From the NCBI GenBank assembly GCA_903939665.1, contig CAJAHZ010000147.1, positions 1 through 5,959 on the forward strand: a DNA stretch of 5,959 bases. Direction: 5' to 3'. A program made the translations under genes and the position numbers. Below are positions 1-5,959 of the stretch, piece by piece. This stretch comes from an uncultured Pseudomonadota bacterium. GTDB lineage: Bacteria > Pseudomonadota > Gammaproteobacteria > Burkholderiales > Rhodocyclaceae. Positions within the stretch are counted from its first letter, which is position 1. Every line of letters starts with the position of its first letter. The notes under the pieces were generated by a model that ran no database searches, was not told the origin of the DNA, and was given only the letters and a program-made list of their open reading frames with translations.

Positions 1-1302
1 GTCGCTCGCTCGGGGGCCGACGAACTCGGCCTCGACCCGATGGGGCTCAACCAGACCGACACTTTTCTCGTGCTCAAGCCGATTGCACAGTGGCGCACGC
101 CCAGCAAGGAATGGCTGACCGATCAGTTGCGCGAGGTCATGAAAGACTTCCCCGGCATTACTTACAGCTTCACGCAGCCGATCGAAATGCGCGTTTCCGA
201 GATGCTCACCGGCGTACGCGGTGACATCGCCGTCAAGGTATTCGGCCCCGATCTGGCGGAACTGGGCCGTATTGCCGGCGAAATCGAAACACTGCTCAAA
301 AACACGCGCGGCAGCGAGGAGGCTTTCACGCTGAAGAACGACGGCGTGCAGTACCTGCGGGTCGACGTCGACCGCCTGGCCGCTGGTCGCCTCGGCCTGA
401 ATGTCGACGAACTGCAAGCCTCGCTGAAAAGCGTCGTTGAAGGGCAACCTGCCGGTCTCGTCATCGAGCCGGGGCGACGCACGCCACTCGTCATTCGCGG
501 TGCCGGCGGCAACGAAGGCGTACGTGAGAATGTCGAGCTTTTCAGCGAACTGCGGATCACGCTGCCGAGCGGCAATACGGTGCCGCTGGCGCAGGTCGCC
601 CGCATCGAGCGCATCGAGGGGCCGGTCAAGGTCGATCGCGAAAACGCGCAGCGCTACGTCGTCATCCAGTCCAACGTACGTGGCCGCGATCTGGTTGGCT
701 TCGTCGAGGAAGCCAAACTGGGTGTCGCGCAGAAACTGCAGATTCCAGCCGCCTACACCATCGTCTGGGGTGGCCAGTTTGAAAACCAGCAACGCGCCGC
801 AAAGCGGCTTGCCATCGTTGTTCCGATCGCACTGGCGCTGATTTTCCTGCTGCTTTTCTCGACCTTCGGCTCGCTCCGCCAGGCCGCGCTGGTGCTCTCC
901 AACGTGCCCTTTGCAATGGTCGGCGGCATCTTCGCCTTGCTCGCCTCGGGAGAATATCTCTCGGTCCCGGCATCGGTCGGTTTCATCGCCCTGCTCGGCA
1001 TTGCGGTACTGAATGGCGTGGTGATGGTCACCCACTTCAACCAGCTACGCGCCCAAGGGCTGCCGCTGACGCAAGTGGTCGTCGAGGGGGCCAAACGCCG
1101 CCTGCGCCCGGTCATGATGACGGCCTCAATCGCCGCCTTTGGCCTCGTCCCCTTGCTGTTCGCCAGCGGTCCCGGCTCCGAGATCCAGAGGCCGCTGGCC
1201 ATCGTGGTGATCGGCGGTCTGGTCACGTCGACCCTGCTCACCCTGCTCCTGCTACCCATCCTCTATCGCCAGTTTGAACAAACGCCGGGAGAAAAATCAT
1301 GA
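1..1302 (+). CDS. czcA: CzcA-like heavy-metal RND efflux pump, inner-membrane subunit (5' partial, C-terminal 433 residues)
   Basis: The reading frame is open from base 1, before the first ATG at 40. The residues encoded there (VARSGADELGLDPMG) match the family sequence just after TM7, so the ATG is internal and the gene is cut by the window edge. Full-length HME-RND pumps have about 1,030-1,060 residues. Visible in order: the second periplasmic (porter/docking) region, roughly residues 15-265, then five hydrophobic segments corresponding to TM8-TM12 (about 270-288, 296-315, 323-345, 371-389, 398-421). The GIAVLNGVVMV and RLRPVMMTA motifs in TM10-TM11 are typical of CzcA. The family exports divalent metal cations by proton antiport as a trimer with a membrane-fusion protein and an outer-membrane channel. 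The three methionines that bind Cu/Ag in CusA appear replaced by Glu, Leu and Lys, so a Zn/Co/Cd/Ni type is more likely (inference). The TM4 specificity residues are outside the window. The stop overlaps the next start as ATGA. Confidence 0.93.
   Translation, partial: VARSGADELGLDPMGLNQTDTFLVLKPIAQWRTPSKEWLTDQLREVMKDFPGITYSFTQPIEMRVSEMLTGVRGDIAVKVFGPDLAELGRIAGEIETLLKNTRGSEEAFTLKNDGVQYLRVDVDRLAAGRLGLNVDELQASLKSVVEGQPAGLVIEPGRRTPLVIRGAGGNEGVRENVELFSELRITLPSGNTVPLAQVARIERIEGPVKVDRENAQRYVVIQSNVRGRDLVGFVEEAKLGVAQKLQIPAAYTIVWGGQFENQQRAAKRLAIVVPIALALIFLLLFSTFGSLRQAALVLSNVPFAMVGGIFALLASGEYLSVPASVGFIALLGIAVLNGVVMVTHFNQLRAQGLPLTQVVVEGAKRRLRPVMMTASIAAFGLVPLLFASGPGSEIQRPLAIVVIGGLVTSTLLTLLLLPILYRQFEQTPGEKS
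1287..1291 (+). promoter_or_regulatory. Shine-Dalgarno site of the DUF3240 gene
   Basis: GGGAG lies 7 bases before the ATG at 1299, inside the last codons of the pump gene. It supports the ATG that overlaps the pump stop codon as the true start. The surrounding octamer CGGGAGAA recurs before the downstream channel gene. Confidence 0.7.
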
Positions 1303-1610
1303 GCCGCGCCGACGTCTGCCTAACCCTTGTCGTGGCCCAGGAACTGGAAGAAATGCTGATTGATCTCCTCCTCGAACGCGAGGACATCGTCCGCCGCTTC
1401 GGCTCGTACCCCATCGACGCACACGGCGCGCGCATCGGCTACGCCAACCTTGCCGAGCAGGTGCGCGGTCGCTCAAGACGCGTCGAATTCCAGTTGCTGA
1501 TGATGCGCGAGAACATCGACAGCATCGTCAGCGCCCTGCGTGAACGTCTGCCACGCGCTGAAATCACCTACTGGGCACTACCGCTGCTCACCTACGGGAG
1601 AATCAATTGA
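1299..1610 (+). CDS. DUF3240 family protein, PII-like, in heavy-metal efflux operon
   Basis: This encodes a 103-residue soluble protein without signal peptide or membrane segment. The pattern fits a ferredoxin-like beta-alpha-beta fold as in PII-like proteins: strand at 5-12, helix at 14-27, strand around 34-39, a loop rich in Gly/Arg (40-62), strand 62-69, helix 72-84, and strand 88-95. The stretches FGSYPIDAHGA (34-44), LAEQVRGRSRRVEFQ (51-65) and YWALPLL (91-97) are what I recall as the DUF3240 signature. Members of this family are known next to CzcA/CusA-type pumps in proteobacteria, and the PII-like subgroup found at metal-efflux loci is proposed to be regulatory. No ligand or metal site can be assigned from sequence alone. 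The start overlaps the pump stop (ATGA) and the stop overlaps the channel start (TTGA), so translation is probably coupled on both sides. The family call is from recognition, not a profile search. Confidence 0.85.
   Translation: MSRADVCLTLVVAQELEEMLIDLLLEREDIVRRFGSYPIDAHGARIGYANLAEQVRGRSRRVEFQLLMMRENIDSIVSALRERLPRAEITYWALPLLTYGRIN
1596..1600 (+). promoter_or_regulatory. Shine-Dalgarno site deciding a TTG start for the channel gene
   Basis: GGGAG is placed 6 bases before TTG at 1607. No ATG or GTG nearby gives a complete signal peptide, whereas TTG at 1607 is followed at once by Lys-Arg and a hydrophobic core. The site therefore supports TTG as the initiation codon. Confidence 0.7.
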
Positions 1611-2887
1611 AACGCCTGTCACTCACCATCGCGCTGACGATTGCCTTGTGCGCACAATGGGCGCACGCCGCAGGCCCAGAGAGCTCTTACCCGCCTGATC
1701 TGCCACCGCTCGATCAGGCACTCGCCGCGATTCGCCACGCGCCGACGGCGCAAGCCGCCAACGCCATGATTGATGCAGAAAGCGCAAACCGTGACCGCCT
1801 GGAAGCCGGCCCGCACGAGTGGGCGATGCGCCTTGAAGGCCAGCAGCGCAATATCAACGGCGCGCAATCCGCCTCCTCCCAGCGTTACAACGAGTGGCGC
1901 GCAGCGCTTGAACGCCCTCTGCGCCTGCCCGGCAAAGCCAGCATCGACCGCGAAATCGGCGAGCAGGGCCTGACGCAGGCAAAAGCCGCGTTCGGCGATG
2001 CACTGCACGAAACGGCGCGCAGCTTGCTCAAGAACTGGTTCGCCTGGCTGCGCGAAAAGGAAGCCACACGCCAGTGGTCCCTGCAAAGCGAATCTCTGGC
2101 CCGCCAGCAGCAGGCCACAAAGCGCCGCGTTCAGCTCGGCGATGCGCCGCGCCTTGAGTTGATGCAGAGCGAAGCCGCCACCGCACAAGCGCTAGCGGCA
2201 TTCGAGCAAGCCAAACTGCGCACTACGGTGGCTGCCGCCGCACTCGGGGCACGCTTTCCGGCGCTCAACCTGCCCGCCGAAGTCACCCTGAGCACGCCGC
2301 AAGCGCTCACCGGCAGCCTCGCCGAATGGCGCGAGCACCTGCTTGAACACAATCACGAACTGCTGCTTGCCCGCTCGGAAAGCCAGCGCGCCCGACTGGT
2401 GGCCAGCCGCGCCGACGCCGAGCGTACGCCCGATCCGACGATCGGATTCCATGTCGGCTCCGACCGTGGCGGCGAAGAGCGCCTGACCGGCGTCAGCCTG
2501 AGCATCCCGTTTCCCGGCCAGGCACGCACCGCCAATGCCCGCCGCGAAACGGCGCTGGCCAGTGCTTCAGCACAGCGCGAAGCGGCGGCAATCGCCATGG
2601 TCAACGCGGATATTACGTCCGGTTTTTCTTCAACCAACGCATCCTACGAATCGTGGCTGCGCGCCGAAGACGCAGCGCAACGCATGGAACAGGCTGCCGC
2701 GCTGACTGCACGCGCGAGAATGCTGGGAGAAGTCGGACTGAGCGAGGTGCTGCTCGCCCAGCGCCAAGCCAACGACGCCCGACTCAACGCAAATAGTGTG
2801 CGCCTCGATGCACTTGAATTCCGCTACCGGCTTTATCTGGACAGCCACCAGTTATGGCCCTATTCGGATAGCAGAGGCAACGACTAA
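1607..2887 (+). CDS. TolC family outer-membrane channel subunit of the metal efflux system (CzcC-like)
   Basis: This 426-residue protein starts at TTG with a clear signal peptide: K2-R3, a hydrophobic core at 4-18, and probable cleavage after AHA at 19-21. Such outer-membrane factors form trimeric beta-barrels with a long periplasmic alpha-helical tunnel that docks on the RND pump and the fusion protein. Two structural repeats can be seen. Each has a beta-strand/turn segment (LERPLRLPGK at 101-110; VSLSIPFPGQAR at 296-307) followed by long Ala/Glu/Arg-rich helices. The helix entry motifs also repeat (LGDAPRLELMQSEA at 177-190; LGEVGLSEVLLAQRQAN at 373-389). Length is normal for CzcC/CusC relatives. 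The gene is the last of the operon and overlaps the DUF3240 stop (TTGA). In the classical czcCBA arrangement the channel gene comes first, so this order differs. Substrate cannot be told from this subunit. Confidence 0.92.
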   Translation: MKRLSLTIALTIALCAQWAHAAGPESSYPPDLPPLDQALAAIRHAPTAQAANAMIDAESANRDRLEAGPHEWAMRLEGQQRNINGAQSASSQRYNEWRAALERPLRLPGKASIDREIGEQGLTQAKAAFGDALHETARSLLKNWFAWLREKEATRQWSLQSESLARQQQATKRRVQLGDAPRLELMQSEAATAQALAAFEQAKLRTTVAAAALGARFPALNLPAEVTLSTPQALTGSLAEWREHLLEHNHELLLARSESQRARLVASRADAERTPDPTIGFHVGSDRGGEERLTGVSLSIPFPGQARTANARRETALASASAQREAAAIAMVNADITSGFSSTNASYESWLRAEDAAQRMEQAAALTARARMLGEVGLSEVLLAQRQANDARLNANSVRLDALEFRYRLYLDSHQLWPYSDSRGND

Positions 2888-2912
2888 CGCCGCCAAGCGC
2901 GAGAAAGACGAT

Positions 2913-5471
2913 TTATGCCTGCGCGCCCTTGCCATGCACAAAACGCTCAATTTCGGGCTTAATGAGCCCCATCTCCGCCAGCAAGGCGTCGGTGAGTTGG
3001 GTGCAGCGAGACCAGTCAACGCTAGCTGCCGCTTTTGCCGCACGTTCCAGATCAAGCGCCAGCCGCCGCGCTTTCTCGCTGTGGAAGATCGCTACCAGAC
3101 TCTTCAAGGTATGCGCAGCCATGCAAAGCCGGGCGGCATCTCTCTCGCGCAAAGCAGTTTCGATCCGGCCCAGATGACCATCCCACTCGCTGATCAACAT
3201 CTCAGCCATGGTCAGCAAAAGCTCGCGGTCGCCGAGGTCACGCAGCGCAGCGCCCAGATCCAGCGATGTTTCGCTCAATCCCGGCTGCAGCGCAAGCCCC
3301 GACGTCAGGTCGTCAGCACTTGCATTGCCGGAACTCAACGCACGATCGATTGCAGCATATAGCGCTGCCGGGCTGATCGGCTTGGTCACGTAATCATTCA
3401 TGCCGGCCTCCAGGCAGCGATCACGATCGCCCTCCATCGCGTTGGCCGTCATGGCGATGATGCAAATCGATCTGAATTCGTCGGAAATCACCCAACTGCG
3501 CCGCATTTCACGCGAACGGATGGCTTCAGTCGCCTCAATGCCGCCCATGACCGGCATCTGCATATCCATCAGGATCACATCAAAGCGGCTTTTTTCAAAC
3601 TGATCAACGGCTTCACTACCGTTGTTGGCAAGCGTCACCCGATAGCCGCGCTTCTCCAGCAAACGCTTGGCCAACTCCTGATTGACCGGATTATCCTCAA
3701 CCAGCAAGATTTCAAGCACCGTCGAAACGCCATTCGGGTCAGGCGCTGCGATATCGAAAGGCGCCAGCATCATCTCGCTTTCACCCTTTTGACCGAACAC
3801 CAGCATCAGCGCGTCGATGAGATCCCCGGGCGCGACCGGTTTGACGAGATGGGTACCGACATTGAGTTCGCGCAAACGACCAAGATCCTGACGCTGCTGC
3901 TCGGTGTTCAGCAGCAGGATCAGCTTCTCCGGGAAGGTGCCGCTTTGCCATAACTCAGCGAGGGCCAGACCAGCCGGGGCCGGCATTTGCGCATCGGCCA
4001 GAACGCAGGCATAGGGGAAACCGACTGAGCGCGAACGCTCAATCGCCGCCAGCGCCGCTGACGACTCGGCTACCACGGCAGTCTGCATTCCCGTCGGCTC
4101 GAGAATGGCGAGCAACTGCCTCGCCACCGCCGGATTGCTTTCGATCAGAAGCGCCCGCTGCTCACTGAACTGCGGACAAACAGGTGCGGCAGCGCTAGCC
4201 GGATCAACGCCAAAACGCCCGGTGAAAAAGAAACAGGCGCCCTTGTCTTCCGCACTCTCCAGCCAGATCCGACCGCCCATCATCTGCACCAGATGCGCGC
4301 AAATGGTCAAACCGAGCCCCGTGCCGCCGAAACGGCGGGTAATCGAATCGTCAGCCTGTGAAAACGCCTCAAAAATCGCGCTCTGCCGAGCCGCCGGGAT
4401 GCCGATACCCGTGTCGCGTATCGCAAAGCAAACGAAGGCCGAACCCGGCGTACACTCGTTGACCGAAACCTCGACCGTGATTTCACCCCGTTCGGTAAAT
4501 TTGACTGCGTTGCCAAGCAGATTGGAAATAACCTGCCGCACCCGGGTCGGGTCGCCAATCAGCCGCGGCGGCACGTCGTGCGCCACGGCGACAATGACTT
4601 CCAGCCCTTTTTTATGCGCCGTCACCGCATGCGCACGCGCCGCTTCAAAAACCAGACTGGGCAGCGAGAAGGAGATCTCCTCGAAACGCAGCTTGCCGGC
4701 TTCGATCTTGGAAAAATCGAGGATGTCGTTCACGATGGCGAGCAAGGACTCGGCAGAGGACTTGACGGTCTTCAGGTAATGCCGTTGCTCGGCATCAAGC
4801 TGGGTGTCGAGCGCCAGTTCGGTCATGCCGATGATGCCATTCATCGGCGTGCGAATTTCATGACTCATGTTGGCCATGAAAGCACCGCGCGCCCGATTCG
4901 CGGCTTCAGCCAGTTCCTTGGCGGAAAGCGCCGCCGCCTCCTGCTGCTTGAAAGCCGTGATATCCCGGTGCAACAACAGCAAACGCAAGGGCTCGCCACC
5001 GGTATCGCGCGCAATGACCATGCCTTTGAGCAGTAACCACTTCCAGCCACTGGCCTTGGTGCGCAGACGGCATTCGGCCTGAAAAATCCGGGACTTTCCC
5101 TGCACATGCGCGGCGATTGCCGAATTGAGCGAATTCAGGTCTTCGGCTTGCGCCAGACGCCGCCAGGCAGAAATGGAATCCTCAAGCTCGTCATCGGCGT
5201 AACCGAGGAGCGCCTTCCATTGCCGACCGGACTCGATTCGACCGCTCTTCAGGTTCCAGTCGGAAAAAGCATCGGCGGCAAGCTCGGACTGCACCTGATG
5301 CAAACCCGCATACTGGGCAATCAGGCCATCCGCGGTTTCCAGGAAACGGCCAACGCCTTTGACGAGCAGGGGATGCTGGGCCGCGGCATCAGTCAACAAC
5401 TGTCCCAGGACAGCTTCACCCTCTCCGCCGAAAATCTCGCGGAGCTTGCTGGCGAGCAGCTGGGATTTCAT
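2913..5471 (-). CDS. Soluble hybrid sensor histidine kinase: PAS-HisKA-HATPase_c-REC-REC-HPt
   Basis: This 852-residue protein has no signal peptide or transmembrane segment, so it should sense a cytoplasmic cue. Domains in order: an unassigned helical N-terminus (1-65); a PAS fold (about 66-175, ending in LLHRDITAFKQQE); a short coiled-coil linker (176-198); HisKA with phosphoacceptor His204 in MSHEIRTPMNG; HATPase_c with N box Asn317/Asn321, G1 box DTGIGIP at 353-359, F box 367-370 and G2 box GGTGLGL at 382-388; a partly degenerate receiver (438-558); a canonical receiver (586-708) with Glu592-Asp593, Asp636, Thr675 and Lys697; and a C-terminal HPt (about 738-835) with His787 in AHTLKS. This supports a His204-Asp-His787 phosphorelay passing to an outside regulator not in the window. 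The ATG at 5471 is the first start after an in-frame TGA but has no good Shine-Dalgarno. The gene follows dapB by 33 bases and converges on the efflux operon. The signal is unknown; metal sensing is only a guess from position. Confidence 0.95.
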   Translation of the reverse strand: MKSQLLASKLREIFGGEGEAVLGQLLTDAAAQHPLLVKGVGRFLETADGLIAQYAGLHQVQSELAADAFSDWNLKSGRIESGRQWKALLGYADDELEDSISAWRRLAQAEDLNSLNSAIAAHVQGKSRIFQAECRLRTKASGWKWLLLKGMVIARDTGGEPLRLLLLHRDITAFKQQEAAALSAKELAEAANRARGAFMANMSHEIRTPMNGIIGMTELALDTQLDAEQRHYLKTVKSSAESLLAIVNDILDFSKIEAGKLRFEEISFSLPSLVFEAARAHAVTAHKKGLEVIVAVAHDVPPRLIGDPTRVRQVISNLLGNAVKFTERGEITVEVSVNECTPGSAFVCFAIRDTGIGIPAARQSAIFEAFSQADDSITRRFGGTGLGLTICAHLVQMMGGRIWLESAEDKGACFFFTGRFGVDPASAAAPVCPQFSEQRALLIESNPAVARQLLAILEPTGMQTAVVAESSAALAAIERSRSVGFPYACVLADAQMPAPAGLALAELWQSGTFPEKLILLLNTEQQRQDLGRLRELNVGTHLVKPVAPGDLIDALMLVFGQKGESEMMLAPFDIAAPDPNGVSTVLEILLVEDNPVNQELAKRLLEKRGYRVTLANNGSEAVDQFEKSRFDVILMDMQMPVMGGIEATEAIRSREMRRSWVISDEFRSICIIAMTANAMEGDRDRCLEAGMNDYVTKPISPAALYAAIDRALSSGNASADDLTSGLALQPGLSETSLDLGAALRDLGDRELLLTMAEMLISEWDGHLGRIETALRERDAARLCMAAHTLKSLVAIFHSEKARRLALDLERAAKAAASVDWSRCTQLTDALLAEMGLIKPEIERFVHGKGAQA

Positions 5472-5504
5472 CGCGCAGCTACGTATTCAAATGAGACAAA
5501 ACAT

Positions 5505-5959
5505 TCAGCGCAGGCCCAAAACATCCTGCATATCGAACATCCCGCGCTCTTTATCGGCAAGGAAGCGTGCCGCACGCAGACTGCCCAGCGCATACGGCAT
5601 GCGGCTGCCCGCCTTGTGGCTGATTTCCACGCGCTCGCCAGTCCCGCAATACATGACCGTGTGGTCGCCAACAATATCGCCGCCGCGCACGGTGGCAAAG
5701 CCGATGGTCGATGGATCGCGTTCGCCGGTCACCCCTTCACGGCCATAAATGGCGCATTCCTTGAGGTCGCGGCCAAGCGCCTGCGCCACGACTTCACCCA
5801 TGCGCAGAGCGGTCCCCGACGGTGCATCGATCTTGTGCTTGTGATGCGCCTCGACAATCTCGATGTCGTAACCCTCGCTGAGAATGCGCGAAGCCGTATC
5901 CAGCAGCTTGAAAACAACATTGACACCGACGCTCATGTTCGGCGCAAAGACCACCGGAA
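5505..5959 (-). CDS. dapB: 4-hydroxy-tetrahydrodipicolinate reductase (5' partial, C-terminal 150 residues)
   Basis: DapB reduces 4-hydroxy-tetrahydrodipicolinate with NAD(P)H in the diaminopimelate/lysine pathway, in the cytoplasm, as a tetramer. The visible part starts in the segment PVVFAPNMSVGVN and holds the family signature EAHHKHKIDAPSGTA. Its His-His pair (codons at 5841-5846) and Lys (5832-5834) match the catalytic His159/His160 and Lys163 of the E. coli enzyme. Further conserved blocks are GREGVTGERDPSTIGFATVRGGDIVGDHTV and the C-terminal FDMQDVLGL. The NAD(P)H-binding Rossmann half (about the first 120 residues of a roughly 270-residue enzyme) lies beyond base 5959. The GTG at 5954 is an internal Val codon, not a start. 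The C-terminus ends where E. coli DapB ends, so nothing suggests damage. The hybrid kinase gene follows on the same strand after 33 bases, so co-transcription is possible. Confidence 0.97.
   Translation of the reverse strand, partial: PVVFAPNMSVGVNVVFKLLDTASRILSEGYDIEIVEAHHKHKIDAPSGTALRMGEVVAQALGRDLKECAIYGREGVTGERDPSTIGFATVRGGDIVGDHTVMYCGTGERVEISHKAGSRMPYALGSLRAARFLADKERGMFDMQDVLGLR

Noticed and set aside
40..42. ATG as the start of the RND protein
   Set aside because: The frame is open from base 1 and the residues before this Met match the family, so the gene begins upstream of the window.
753..1259. 168-codon open frame on the minus strand
   Set aside because: It is antisense to the well-supported transmembrane half of the RND pump and has no recognisable motif.
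1640..1655. Lipoprotein signal (Cys15) in the channel protein, as in CusC
   Set aside because: The residues before Cys15 are Ile-Ala-Leu, with Leu at the position that normally needs Gly/Ala/Ser. A standard AHA cleavage site follows at 19-21, so an ordinary signal peptide is more likely.
2892..2933. Possible hairpin around the convergent stop codons
   Set aside because: GCCAAGCGCG (2892-2901) pairs only imperfectly with GCGCGCCCTTGCC (2921-2933), the loop is about 19 bases, and there is no T-run on either strand, so a terminator is not supported.
2796..3362. 188-codon open frame on the plus strand spanning the convergent junction
   Set aside because: It overlaps the end of the channel gene in another frame and is antisense to the HPt region of the kinase. 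No domain or credible start context was seen.
4105..4779. 224-codon open frame on the plus strand
   Set aside because: It lies fully antisense to the kinase and HATPase regions of the hybrid kinase, which has strong motif support. Its translation is Ser/Arg/Pro-rich with no recognisable domain, as expected for a GC-rich shadow frame.
5472..5520. Possible promoter before the kinase gene (TTGGGC, 17 bases, TCTCAT on the minus strand)
   Set aside because: Only about 3 of 6 and 4 of 6 positions match the sigma-70 boxes, and part lies within the dapB coding end. Too weak to report as a promoter.
5952..5954. GTG as a start codon for dapB
   Set aside because: The frame continues to the window edge and the Val lies in the conserved PVVFAPNMSVGVN segment, so it is internal to a truncated dapB.

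Overview
The window looks like a piece of a Gram-negative, GC-rich proteobacterial chromosome. The codon usage, the E. coli-like DapB, the DUF3240/PII-like gene inside a heavy-metal RND locus and the large soluble hybrid kinase fit a betaproteobacterium, possibly of the Rhodocyclales type. That placement is inference from recollection of families, not from any search. Coding density is very high: no gap exceeds about 35 bases, and no RNA gene, mobile element, CRISPR array or long repeat was seen.

Left part, plus strand (1-2887): the downstream end of a metal-efflux operon. It contains the C-terminal 433 residues of a CzcA-like RND pump (its 5' end lies outside the window), a 103-residue DUF3240 (PII-like) protein, and a TolC/CzcC-like outer-membrane channel subunit. 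The three genes are locked together by 4-base stop/start overlaps (ATGA, then TTGA). The membrane-fusion protein that would complete the tripartite pump is not in the window and is presumably upstream. Together the products would move divalent cations from the periplasm or cytoplasm across the outer membrane, with the small PII-like protein as a possible regulator.

Right part, minus strand (2913-5959): the C-terminal half of dapB (4-hydroxy-tetrahydrodipicolinate reductase, lysine/diaminopimelate synthesis) is followed 33 bases later by an 852-residue soluble hybrid histidine kinase. The kinase has the order PAS, HisKA, HATPase_c, a partly degenerate receiver, a canonical receiver and an HPt domain. 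No DNA-binding response regulator is present, so its output partner is unknown. The efflux operon and the kinase converge with only 25 bases between their stop codons and no recognisable terminator.

I did not find a clearly new biological system. The points most worth a second look are the PII-like gene embedded between the pump and channel genes, the degenerate first receiver of the kinase, and the kinase's attachment to dapB.
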